Source: Ruminococcus sp. UBA3665 (GTDB taxonomy: Bacteria > Bacillota > Clostridia > Oscillospirales > Ruminococcaceae). From it: DNA of 33,603 nucleotides. Made by a program: the position numbers and the translations under genes. Of this stretch, positions 25,671-33,566 are shown one piece after another. Location of the stretch: assembly GCA_002373165.1 (NCBI GenBank), contig DFJS01000084.1, positions 1 through 33,603 of the forward strand, given 5' to 3'. Positions within the stretch are counted from its first letter, which is position 1. Each line of letters starts with the position of its first letter. The notes beneath the pieces are model-generated. The model made no database searches and was not told the DNA's origin. It saw nothing but the letters and a program-made list of their open reading frames with translations.

Positions 25671-26606
25671 ATGCTGAATCTGAAACAAAAGGGATTCTAT
25701 AAAGGAATCAATCTGGGCGGATGGTTTTCACAGTGTGACTATACTGCCGAACGACTGAATGATTTTATTCATGAAAAGGATTTTGAAAAAATTGCCGCAT
25801 GGGGTGCCGATCATGTGCGGCTGCCCGTGGATTATAATATTCTGGAGCTGGAAGACGGCTGGACAAGAATCGATCAGGCAATTGCTCTGGCACGGAAATA
25901 TCATCTCAATACCGTGCTGGATCTGCATAAAACACCCGGCTTTTCGTTCGATGACTATTCTGAGAACGAAAACGGCTTTTTTGATGATAAAGCCTATCAG
26001 GAACAGTTCTATCAGATCTGGGAAAATTTTGCAAAACGCTATCATAATCAGCCCGTTGCATTTGAACTGCTGAACGAAGTCACAGACCAGAGCTATCTCC
26101 CGGCATGGAACAGAATCGCCTGCACCTGCATCGGCAGAATCCGGAAATTTGCGCCGGAAAATCTGATTCTTGTGGGAAGCTATGAAAATAACAGTGCCCG
26201 GACTGTTCAATATCTGGATCTTCCGGAGGATGAAAATCTGGTATATAACATGCACTGCTATGAACCGCTGAAATTTACCCATCAGGGCGCATACTGGACA
26301 TCGGCAATCAATCCGGAGGAAAGATTTGCTTTCTCTGAAAGCCATATTACGCCGGAATATTTCGAGAATCTGTTTGCCGCGGCGATTGATAAGGCCAGAG
26401 AAAAACATACTGTTCTGTACTGCGGCGAATACGGCGTGATTAACAAAGTTTCCCCGGAAGATACGCTTTCCTGGTTCCGGACAATTCATGAAGTATTCGA
26501 GAAATACGGCATTGCCCGCTGTGCCTGGAGCTATAAGGAAATGGATTTCGGGCTTTCTGATGCCCGGCTGAATTCCGTCCGGGACGAAATGATTAAAAAT
26601 TTGTAA
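25671..26606 (+). CDS. Intracellular GH5-family beta-glycosidase
   Basis: A 311-residue enzyme with a single GH5 (cellulase A) barrel and no signal peptide, so it probably acts in the cytosol on short imported beta-glucans or related oligosaccharides rather than on polymer. The acid/base is Glu136 in ELLNEVT, and the nucleophile is Glu253 in LYCGEYG. GINLGGWFSQ, HVRLPVDYN, VLDLHKTPG and MHCYEP are the other conserved strand motifs of the barrel. It starts 6 bases after GAAGGG. It is followed by an AraC regulator gene and shares a candidate operator with the downstream GH9/GH16 gene. Many GH5 members are endoglucanases, but others are exo-glucosidases or mannanases, and the exact activity is open. 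Confidence 0.9.
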   Translation: MLNLKQKGFYKGINLGGWFSQCDYTAERLNDFIHEKDFEKIAAWGADHVRLPVDYNILELEDGWTRIDQAIALARKYHLNTVLDLHKTPGFSFDDYSENENGFFDDKAYQEQFYQIWENFAKRYHNQPVAFELLNEVTDQSYLPAWNRIACTCIGRIRKFAPENLILVGSYENNSARTVQYLDLPEDENLVYNMHCYEPLKFTHQGAYWTSAINPEERFAFSESHITPEYFENLFAAAIDKAREKHTVLYCGEYGVINKVSPEDTLSWFRTIHEVFEKYGIARCAWSYKEMDFGLSDARLNSVRDEMIKNL

Positions 26607-26623
26607 ATCAATCCAGAATCCCC

Positions 26624-26652
26624 TTGCCTTTTTATCAAAATTATGGTATAAT
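26624..26652 (+). promoter_or_regulatory. Promoter of the AraC regulator gene
   Basis: TTGCCT (26624-26629), 17-base spacer, TATAAT (26647-26652) with TG before it. Unlike the GH5 and GH9 promoters it has a recognisable -35 and lacks the shared 30-bp element, so it may be activator-independent. Confidence 0.72.
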
Positions 26653-26673
26653 CAGACAAAGGGGGGGTTCTGC

Positions 26674-27423
26674 ATGAATCAGGAAACGGAGAAAAAAGTG
26701 GCAGAATTATTATTCCAGCAGAGAGAAGACGGCTTTGAACGTGCTTCTTTCGACAGAGAAATTGCATTTTATCAGAGTATCGGAGAAGGCAACATGGAAA
26801 TGATGCGTTTTTTCGCTGCGCCGCTGTTCTGCGAAGGCTGCGGCACACTCAGCAAAGATGCGCTCCGGAATCTGAAATATCATCTTGTTGTGAGTGCCGC
26901 GCTGATTGCACGGTTCTGCATCCGGTACGGCATGACCCCGGAAAAGGCCTATCAGATGAGTGATCTCTATATCATGAAAGCAGATGAATGCCGCACGGAA
27001 GCCGAAATCCGCGCCGTTCACAAAGAAATGCTGGAAGGCTATACCCGGAAAATGCAGCGCGTACGCAACAGCAAAGTCTATTCCAAGCAGATTGTCAGGA
27101 CAATCGAATATATCAGCGAACATCTTCACAGCAGGATTCTGCTGGGCGATATTGCCGATTATCTGGAAATCAGCGAAGCCTATCTTTCCAGATTATTTAA
27201 AGAAGAAACGGGCATGGCATTCAGCGATTATGTCAGCCAGAAAAAAATAGAAGCTGCTGCTAATCTGCTGCGCTATTCAGATTATTCTGATTCTGAAATC
27301 AGCAGCCTGTTCTGTTTCAGTTCGCAGAGCTATTTTATCAAAATATTCCGGAAGCATATGGGCATGACTCCTAAAGCATATAAAAAACAGTACACCATGC
27401 CTGCTCTGGAGCAGAATTTATAA
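26674..27423 (+). CDS. AraC-family transcriptional regulator
   Basis: A 249-residue DNA-binding regulator. The N-terminal 145 residues are a helical domain I do not recognise (possibly sensing; CGTLSKDALRNLKYHLVVS). The C-terminal 100 residues hold two helix-turn-helix units of the AraC/XylS type: LLGDIADYLEISEAYLSRLF and DSEISSLFCFSSQSYFIKIF, ending in the family signature FRKHMGMTPKAYKKQ. No signal peptide or receiver domain is seen. It lies between the GH5 and GH9/GH16 genes, both of which carry the same 30-bp element over their -35 regions, so it is the leading candidate activator. The ATG follows a G7 run, an unusual but serviceable ribosome site. The inducer is unknown. Confidence 0.9.
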   Translation: MNQETEKKVAELLFQQREDGFERASFDREIAFYQSIGEGNMEMMRFFAAPLFCEGCGTLSKDALRNLKYHLVVSAALIARFCIRYGMTPEKAYQMSDLYIMKADECRTEAEIRAVHKEMLEGYTRKMQRVRNSKVYSKQIVRTIEYISEHLHSRILLGDIADYLEISEAYLSRLFKEETGMAFSDYVSQKKIEAAANLLRYSDYSDSEISSLFCFSSQSYFIKIFRKHMGMTPKAYKKQYTMPALEQNL

Positions 27424-27433
27424 AAATATCCTG

Positions 27434-27466
27434 ACTGCCGCAAATCTGTGGCAGTTTTTTATTTTT
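27434..27466 (+). terminator. Terminator of the AraC regulator gene
   Basis: A 9-bp stem (27434-27442 with 27447-27455, one G-U) with a 4-base loop and a T-rich tail, just after the stop at 27423. It separates the regulator from the GH9/GH16 promoter. Confidence 0.88.
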
Positions 27467-27486
27467 CCAGATATATCAAAATTTTA

Positions 27487-27516
27487 CTATTTTTATCAAG
27501 AAAATGATATTATTTC
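27487..27516 (+). promoter_or_regulatory. Candidate AraC-type operator before the GH9/GH16 gene
   Basis: The partner of the element at 25591-25620, with core TTATCAAGAAA and CTAT at position 1. It begins 44 bases before TATAAT, the identical spacing. The conserved placement supports function over chance AT-rich similarity. Confidence 0.6.
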
Positions 27517-27530
27517 ATGCAGAATCCTGA

Positions 27531-27536
27531 TATAAT
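27531..27536 (+). promoter_or_regulatory. -10 box of the GH9/GH16 promoter
   Basis: TATAAT preceded by TG at the extended -10 position. No proper -35 box is visible. The leader is about 80 bases and contains a hairpin listed separately. Confidence 0.65.
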
Positions 27537-27549
27537 AAAATCACAAACA

Positions 27550-27572
27550 GAGCTGATATGCGCTGTCAGCTC
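27550..27572 (+). other. 5' leader hairpin of the GH9/GH16 mRNA
   Basis: GAGCTGA (27550-27556) pairs with TCAGCTC (27566-27572), close to the predicted transcript 5' end. Such hairpins often stabilise abundant mRNAs; that role is inferred here. Confidence 0.45.
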
Positions 27573-27622
27573 CGAAATCATGTATTAAAATTAAATTTCA
27601 ATTTCGAGAGGGGAAATTTTTT

Positions 27623-30600
27623 ATGAACAAGAAAACATTCAGAAAACGTGCCGCAGTCTTCGCTGTATGCGCTGCCATGATGACTTCCGCACTGCCGATG
27701 GCACAGATTTCCGTATCCGCCGCAGGCCAGCTGATCAGCAACGGTACTTTTGAGAGCGGTACTTCCGGCTGGGGCATGTACAAAGAAAGCGGCGGCGCAG
27801 GTTCGCTGACTTCCGAAAACGGCAGACTTGCCCTGAAAGTCAGCAGCACAGGCAAAGTTACTTATGCTATGCAGATGTTCTATGACATCATTCCGCTGTA
27901 TCAGAACGGCGTTTACAGATTAAAATATGACATCTCCTGCACAACAAACAGATTTGTCGAAGGCATGATTCAGCAGAACGGCGGCACGTATCAGGCATAT
28001 ACCTGGAAGGGTCTGGACATCAGCCCCACACCCCAGACTGTGGATTATGAATTCACGATGGAAGCCGAAACGGATATCATGGCAAAGCTTGTCTTCAACT
28101 GCGGACTTCAGGAAAAAGACGGCGGTTCCCTGCCGGAACATACTATCTATCTGGATAACGTTTCTCTGGAACTGGTTGACGACAGCAAAGTTGATAAAAA
28201 TGCCGGCAAGCCTTATGCTCCTTCCATCCTGACCAATCAGGTAGGCTACAAGGCTGACAGCAAGAAAACCGCTGTATTCAGAGATATTACCAATCAGACA
28301 GAATTCTCCGTTATCAATGCCGATACGAATCAGACTGTCTATACCGGAACACTTTCCGGCGCAATTTCCAACAGTTCTGCCAACGAAACAGATTATATCG
28401 GCGATTTCTCTTCTGTCAAGACTCCCGGTACTTATTATATTCAGTGTGCAAATCTGGATGATTCCTACAAGTTCACAATCGAACAGAATCCCTATACCAA
28501 TCTTCTGACAGATTCTGTCAAAATGCTGTATCTCCAGAGATGCGGAACTACTGTTACGGATGCCGATTTCGGCCACGGCGCATGTCACAGTACACAGGCT
28601 ACTGTTTACGGAACCAATCAGCAGATTGATGTTTCCGGCGGCTGGCACGATGCCGGCGACTATGGCCGCTATGTTGTGCCCGGCGCAAAGGCTGTTGCCG
28701 ATCTGCTTTATGCTTACATGGCCAATCCTTCCATGTATGCCGATAATACCGGCATTCCGGAAAGCGGCAACGGCAGAGCTGATATTCTTGATGAAGCTAA
28801 ATTTGAACTTGACTGGATGTTCAAAATGCAGGATGCAAACGGCGGAGTGTATCATAAAGTAACCTGTGAAAACTTCCCCGGCTATGTCGCTCCGGAAAAA
28901 GAAACTGCTCCGCTGATTGTAACACCCGTTACGACAACTTCCACTGCCGATTTTGCTGCTGCAATGGCACTCGCCGCAGAAGTATACCAGTCTTCCGATG
29001 CCGCTTATGCTGCAAAATGCCTGGATGCTGCTAAAAAAGCATGGGCATTCCTGGAACAGAACCCGAATCTGATCTTCCAGAATCCGGAAGATATCACTAC
29101 AGGCGAATACGGCGACAAATCCGACAGGGACGAGCGTTACTGGGCAGCAGCACAGCTGTACAGAGCAACAGGAGAAAGCAAATATCTGACTGCTCTGGAA
29201 AGCCTTTCCACACAGACCGGCATGGACTGGGCACTGGTCGGCGATTATGGCAATATCGCACTTCTGACAATGAAAAATGCTGACAAGAATTCTACAGCTT
29301 ATACCAATGCCAGAAATGCCGTTATGAAACAGGCTGATAAATTTGTACAGAATTCTCAGTCTTCTGCTTACGGCGTATCACAGACAGCATTCAACTGGGG
29401 CAGCAATATGACAGTAGCAAACTCCGGCATTATTCTGGGACTGGCACACCAGCTGACAGGCGAACAGAAATATCTGGATGCTGCCGAAGCACAGCTGCAT
29501 TATCTGCTGGGTGAAAATCCGCTGGGCACAAGCTTCTTTACCGGATACGGCACTGTATCGCCGCAGAATCCGCATCACAGACCCTCTATGGCCGCTGGAA
29601 AAGCAATGAAAGGCATGTTAGTCGGCGGCGTGAACTCCAATCTGGAAGACAGTGCCGCAAAAGCTTACTGTGCCGATTCTGCTCCGGCTATGTGCTATGT
29701 AGATAATTCTGAAAGCTATTCTACCAACGAAATTACTATCTACTGGAATTCTCCCCTGACTTATCTGCTGACAGTCACCGATGCCGATGCTTCTGTGATA
29801 ACAGATACACCTGTACCTACCGAAACACAGGCTCCCGAACCTACTGAAACAGAGGCACCTCAGCCTACCGAAACACAGACTCCTGCTGTTTCCGATGTAC
29901 ATTACGGCGATGTCAATCTGGACGGCAAAGTCAATATTCTGGATATTATTACACTGAACAAAGCTGTTCTCGGCAAAGAAACACTCAACGCACAGCAGAC
30001 AGCAAATGCCGATGTGGATAACAGCGGCACTCCGGATGCTACTGACTCGCTGAATATTCTCAAAGCAATTGTCGGCATTATTGAAAAACTGCCTGTAGGC
30101 AATAAAGCAGATGTTCCCGAACCCACTCAGCAGCCGACAGAAACTCAGCCCGCAACAGAAGCACAGCAGACTGTTTCCGGCATTAAAGACTTCGGCACGG
30201 CGATGAATGCCAATGCTGCTGCTGTAGCAGATTTCCGCAAAGGTGAATCTCCTCTGTTCTTTGCCTCTGACGGCTGGACAAACGGAAGCTGCTTCAACTG
30301 CTGGTGGTACAAAGAAAACACTTCTTTGGAAAATGGCTGTCTGAGCCTGACAATCGATCAGGACCGCGCCGGAAAAGGCATGTACTCCGGTGCAGAATAC
30401 AGAACAACAGATTTCTATCACTACGGCTATTATGAAACTTCCATGCAGGCAATCAAGAATGACGGCGTTGTTTCCTCGTTCTTCACTTATACAGGCCCCT
30501 CTGACAATAATCCGTGGGACGAAATTGATATTGAAATCCTCGGCAAGGATACAACAAAAGTACAGTTCAATTATTATACCAATGCCGTTGGCAATCACGA

Positions 30601-30850
30601 ATATATGTACGACCTGGGCTTTGATGCTTCCGAAGGTTTCCATACTTACGGATTTGACTGGCAGCCGGATCACATTGCATGGTTCGTGGACGGAAAAGAA
30701 GTCTACAGAGCTACTGACAACATTCCCTCCACACCCGGAAAAATCATGATGAATACCTGGCCGGGCATCACAGTTGACGAGTGGCTGAATCCCTTCAACG
30801 GCAATACACCGCTGACAGCTCGCTACCAGTGGGTAACTTACAATAAATAA
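27623..30850 (+). CDS. Bifunctional cellulosomal glucanase: CBM4-GH9-dockerin-GH16
   Basis: A 1075-residue secreted enzyme. Order: signal peptide (1-33); CBM4-like module (35-190); Ig-like domain typical of GH9 (about 200-290); GH9 catalytic domain (about 295-725) with WHDAGDYGRY (Asp343, Asp346) and STNEITIYW (Glu703, the proton donor); a linker of Pro-Thr-Glu repeats; type I dockerin (about 762-828) with GDVNLDGKVN and ADVDNSGTPD loops; a second linker; GH16 lichenase-like domain (about 850-1075) with EIDIE (Glu967, Asp969, Glu971). Both active sites are intact. GH9 should hydrolyse cellulose and GH16 mixed-linkage beta-1,3-1,4-glucan or laminarin. The central dockerin would anchor two catalytic domains at one scaffoldin site. 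The ATG follows GAGGGG. A terminator lies after it. Confidence 0.94.
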   Translation: MNKKTFRKRAAVFAVCAAMMTSALPMAQISVSAAGQLISNGTFESGTSGWGMYKESGGAGSLTSENGRLALKVSSTGKVTYAMQMFYDIIPLYQNGVYRLKYDISCTTNRFVEGMIQQNGGTYQAYTWKGLDISPTPQTVDYEFTMEAETDIMAKLVFNCGLQEKDGGSLPEHTIYLDNVSLELVDDSKVDKNAGKPYAPSILTNQVGYKADSKKTAVFRDITNQTEFSVINADTNQTVYTGTLSGAISNSSANETDYIGDFSSVKTPGTYYIQCANLDDSYKFTIEQNPYTNLLTDSVKMLYLQRCGTTVTDADFGHGACHSTQATVYGTNQQIDVSGGWHDAGDYGRYVVPGAKAVADLLYAYMANPSMYADNTGIPESGNGRADILDEAKFELDWMFKMQDANGGVYHKVTCENFPGYVAPEKETAPLIVTPVTTTSTADFAAAMALAAEVYQSSDAAYAAKCLDAAKKAWAFLEQNPNLIFQNPEDITTGEYGDKSDRDERYWAAAQLYRATGESKYLTALESLSTQTGMDWALVGDYGNIALLTMKNADKNSTAYTNARNAVMKQADKFVQNSQSSAYGVSQTAFNWGSNMTVANSGIILGLAHQLTGEQKYLDAAEAQLHYLLGENPLGTSFFTGYGTVSPQNPHHRPSMAAGKAMKGMLVGGVNSNLEDSAAKAYCADSAPAMCYVDNSESYSTNEITIYWNSPLTYLLTVTDADASVITDTPVPTETQAPEPTETEAPQPTETQTPAVSDVHYGDVNLDGKVNILDIITLNKAVLGKETLNAQQTANADVDNSGTPDATDSLNILKAIVGIIEKLPVGNKADVPEPTQQPTETQPATEAQQTVSGIKDFGTAMNANAAAVADFRKGESPLFFASDGWTNGSCFNCWWYKENTSLENGCLSLTIDQDRAGKGMYSGAEYRTTDFYHYGYYETSMQAIKNDGVVSSFFTYTGPSDNNPWDEIDIEILGKDTTKVQFNYYTNAVGNHEYMYDLGFDASEGFHTYGFDWQPDHIAWFVDGKEVYRATDNIPSTPGKIMMNTWPGITVDEWLNPFNGNTPLTARYQWVTYNK

Positions 30851-30881
30851 AATTTGCATCATCCTCCCTTTTAAAAAAGAA

Positions 30882-30913
30882 ATGCAGAGACTTCCCTCAG
30901 TCTCTGCATTTTT
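30882..30913. terminator. Bidirectional terminator between GH9/GH16 and the regulator
   Basis: An 11-bp perfect stem (30882-30892 with 30899-30909) with T5 after it on + and an A-rich stretch before it (30873-30881), giving a U-rich tail on -. It ends both convergent genes. Confidence 0.88.
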
Positions 30914-30921
30914 ACCGTGAA

Positions 30922-33129
30922 TCAGCAAACCCGGTAGGCACCGGGTGTCATGCCGACAACCTGCCGGAACTGCCGCATAAAATATTTTTCGTCCTCGTAG
31001 CCGCACTGCCATGCGATTTCCGGGAGCGTGTCCGAAGTTGTCAGCAGCAGATATTTGGCATAAGAAATCCGGCTTTTGATTAAATCCTGATGAAAGCTTA
31101 CTCCCACCAGATCTTTATAAGCCGCCCGGAAATGCCCTGCACTCAGATGAAACTGCCTGCATGTTTCCTGCGCGTTCCAGTTCTGTCCGGGACTGCGGTA
31201 CATATCATTGCGCATAGCCAGATATGCCGGATAGCCGGGACGGTTCCGCCTGTCAGACAATGCCGTAATTTCTTCCTGAAGCTGTTTCTGAAGCTGACCT
31301 GTCAGGCCGGGGGTATCGGCATACGATGCCGGAACAGATGCCGATACAACAAGCAGTGTATCAATTCCGCAATATTCGCTGTACAGCGGCGAATGCAGAA
31401 ACAGTACACGGATTTTGTCTTTCATGATATCCGGATAAACTTCCGGATATCGCCCCAGTGCGGCGATTACATACAGTCCTGTGGAAATTTTGCCGCAGAA
31501 TTCTTTTTTTCCGGAAATCAGTTTTTTAAGGCATCCGGCCAGTTCTGTCTCGATACGCACGGAAATATTTTTCTGGTCAATGCTGCTGTGTTCGGCGAAC
31601 AGTCCGGCACGGATAAGGAAAATAATCAGCTGTTCGTCAGGCTCGGTCTGTTTGACGGCGTGGGAAACTTCATTGATCAAGCCGGATTCGTTATATAATC
31701 CTGTTACAGTATCATGATATTCTGAAAGATTCTGACATTGCAGAAGTTCATGAATATCGTTTTTCATGCGCAGGCCTTCCAGGGCATTGGCGGCGATTTT
31801 CAGCCAGTCTTTGAAGACAGGGTCATAGACATCGGGCTTTTGATATTGCAGGATGAAATAGCCCAGTTCGCGCCCGGCAAAAAAAATGGGACAGAAATAT
31901 AAAATTTCATTTTCCATATGTTCAGATTCCGTGCCGGGGAACAGATCTTTCCGGATGAAAGTGCGGGGTTCTTCGTGGAATTTTCCCGGCCGGCTGACGG
32001 TATAGCACAGCATGATTTCGTCATCTGTATCAGAATAGGCTTCGCTCCGGAAGCCCTGACTGCACCAGTTTTCGTACAGGCAGAGATAGACAGCATGAAC
32101 ATCCCGGATTAAATACGTAAATTCCTGCAATGTATGAATATAATCTGTAATAGACCGGGCAACTGTCAGCTGCTGTTCAAAATTGCCTTCAAAATTAAGT
32201 GTGACATAGTACTGTTCCCGGCGGATACGCTGCAATTCTTCGTGCAGCTGTCTGGAATTCACGCCGCAGGAGCAGCTGTTTCCGCATACCAGACAGCCCT
32301 CTGTCGGAACAGGCGGCGACTTGTGTCCCGTAATGCTCTCATACAGCATATTAACGGCAGTAATGCCGATGGCTTTCCGGTTGCGCTGATAGGTTGTCAG
32401 AATCGGCGCATGATAAAACCGTTCGCCGACATATTCATAGCCGATGACAGTAACATCTTCCGGCACACGGATGCCCTGTTCCAGAAATTTATCACACAAT
32501 CCATAGGCCATGTAGTCATTGGCACAGATAATGGCCTGAGGAAGCTTTCTTTTTCCGGAAAGATATTCCTGTGCCAGGTTTTCGCCGGAATCAATCCAGT
32601 AATCGCCGTAAATTACATGACTTTCATCCAGAGTCAGGCCATAGGACTCCAGCACACGCCGAACGCCTTTTACACGCAGCTGTGATGTTTCCAGTGCTTT
32701 AAAGCCTGTCAGCATATCAAATTCAATAAAATAATGCACCTGCACAAGATGCCGGATGATTTCTTCAAAATCTTTCTGCACATCGTTATCAATGCAGGTC
32801 ATGCCGGGGATGCTGGCACCTGTCACGATGACAGGCACATTCCGGCGCATAATTTTCTGATAGATATACTGCTGCAAATCCGGGTTCAGAATCGATTCTG
32901 CTGTCAGAATCAGTCCATCAATGCGTTCTGAAATAATAAAATCATAAATTTTATTTTCTACTTCTGTTCCGGCGTAATATTTCTGAAAATTATAAATATT
33001 AGAGAACACAGCTGTCTGTATCTGCAATTTCTGTGCCTGAGTGAGAATGCCTTCCAGCAGCTGTCTTTGTTCGGACTGGGAAGCCCTTGCTGTAATAATG
33101 CCGATCCGGAGTGTTTTTTCTGTCTTCAT
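30922..33129 (-). CDS. Sugar-sensor AraC-type regulator with LacI-like ligand domain
   Basis: A 735-residue cytosolic regulator. Residues about 6-280 resemble the periplasmic-binding/LacI ligand domain (LRIGIITARASQSEQRQLLEG; CANDYMAYGLCDKFLEQGIRVPEDVTVIGYE), without the usual LacI HTH in front. A Cys-rich segment follows (CLVCGNSCSCG). The middle (about 330-610) has a GAF-like stretch and then DTVTGLYNESGLINEV, which resembles the start of a GGDEF domain; no GGDEF active-site sequence is seen, so cyclic-di-GMP synthesis is unlikely. The last 100 residues are an AraC double HTH (TSDTLPEIAWQCGYEDEKYFMRQF, split by helix boundaries, and RQVVGMTPGAYR). It probably senses a sugar and controls carbohydrate genes, perhaps including the convergent GH9/GH16 gene. 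The ATG follows AAGGGG. Confidence 0.87.
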   Translation of the reverse strand: MKTEKTLRIGIITARASQSEQRQLLEGILTQAQKLQIQTAVFSNIYNFQKYYAGTEVENKIYDFIISERIDGLILTAESILNPDLQQYIYQKIMRRNVPVIVTGASIPGMTCIDNDVQKDFEEIIRHLVQVHYFIEFDMLTGFKALETSQLRVKGVRRVLESYGLTLDESHVIYGDYWIDSGENLAQEYLSGKRKLPQAIICANDYMAYGLCDKFLEQGIRVPEDVTVIGYEYVGERFYHAPILTTYQRNRKAIGITAVNMLYESITGHKSPPVPTEGCLVCGNSCSCGVNSRQLHEELQRIRREQYYVTLNFEGNFEQQLTVARSITDYIHTLQEFTYLIRDVHAVYLCLYENWCSQGFRSEAYSDTDDEIMLCYTVSRPGKFHEEPRTFIRKDLFPGTESEHMENEILYFCPIFFAGRELGYFILQYQKPDVYDPVFKDWLKIAANALEGLRMKNDIHELLQCQNLSEYHDTVTGLYNESGLINEVSHAVKQTEPDEQLIIFLIRAGLFAEHSSIDQKNISVRIETELAGCLKKLISGKKEFCGKISTGLYVIAALGRYPEVYPDIMKDKIRVLFLHSPLYSEYCGIDTLLVVSASVPASYADTPGLTGQLQKQLQEEITALSDRRNRPGYPAYLAMRNDMYRSPGQNWNAQETCRQFHLSAGHFRAAYKDLVGVSFHQDLIKSRISYAKYLLLTTSDTLPEIAWQCGYEDEKYFMRQFRQVVGMTPGAYRVC

Positions 33130-33165
33130 GCAGCCCCTTCTTTCTGGTCAGAATCTGTTATTTTT

Positions 33166-33194
33166 ATCATAACATATTTTCCGGCAAAAATCAA
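33166..33194 (-). promoter_or_regulatory. Promoter of the LacI/AraC-type regulator gene
   Basis: On the minus strand TTGATT (33189-33194), 17-base spacer, TATGAT (33166-33171). Leader of about 30 bases. Confidence 0.7.
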
Positions 33195-33236
33195 GAGAAA
33201 TTCTTCATTTTATCCACTGAATCTGCATATTTTCAG

Positions 33237-33265
33237 TTGCGGAATCTGAACAAATCATGTATAAT
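33237..33265 (+). promoter_or_regulatory. Promoter of a putative small RNA
   Basis: TTGCGG (33237-33242), 17-base spacer, TATAAT (33260-33265). Predicted start near 33272. No open frame with a ribosome site follows before the terminator at 33418-33471. Confidence 0.5.
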
Positions 33266-33271
33266 TTATGA

Positions 33272-33471
33272 AGAAAACGATTTATATTAAAGGCTTTCTT
33301 CCTGTATTCAGATGCATTGTACAGGAGTTTTCAGTTGATAGATCATCCTTTTCATAGCGGGCGGAAATTTAAATTCTCTTTCATAGTATCTTTCATAGTT
33401 TTTTTAAATTCCTTGATAAGTATCCGGCTGTGATGCATCTGACACAGCAGAAGGATACTTTCTTTTTTTAT
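33272..33471 (+). ncRNA. Putative small noncoding RNA of about 200 bases
   Basis: The stretch is bounded by a promoter and a terminator and contains no coding frame I can support. It can form a CCTGTA/TACAGG hairpin (33301-33306 with 33320-33325) and a longer stem GGAAATTTAAA/TTTAAATTCC (33363-33373 with about 33403-33412, one bulge). The octamer TTTCATAG occurs three times (33350-33357, 33379-33386, 33391-33398); the last two lie in the loop of that stem. I cannot match it to 6S RNA, T-box or a known riboswitch. It is not the leader of the next gene, which has its own promoter after the terminator. Confidence 0.45.
33418..33471 (+). terminator. Terminator of the putative small RNA
   Basis: Outer stem AAGTATCC (33418-33425) with GGATACTT (33453-33460), inner stem GCTGTG (33427-33432) with CACAGC (33443-33448), then a T-rich tail. 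Confidence 0.75.
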
Positions 33472-33482
33472 TTCCGCGGCTA

Positions 33483-33512
33483 TTGACAATTCGCCTGCAT
33501 TTATGCTATAAT
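33483..33512 (+). promoter_or_regulatory. Promoter of the gene starting at 33567
   Basis: TTGACA (33483-33488), 18-base spacer, TATAAT (33507-33512) with TG before the -10. Confidence 0.75.
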
Positions 33513-33566
33513 AACAGAATCAGGGTATTATGCCCTAATTTTATTATCATTAGGAGATTATTGATT

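Noticed and set aside
29618..31012. 464-residue open frame on - across GH9/GH16
   Set aside because: Antisense to intact catalytic domains and runs through a terminator.
33272..33471. 6S RNA, T-box or riboswitch identity
   Set aside because: The closed long-hairpin form of 6S is not evident, no T-box consensus is found, and a terminator plus a new promoter separate it from the next gene.
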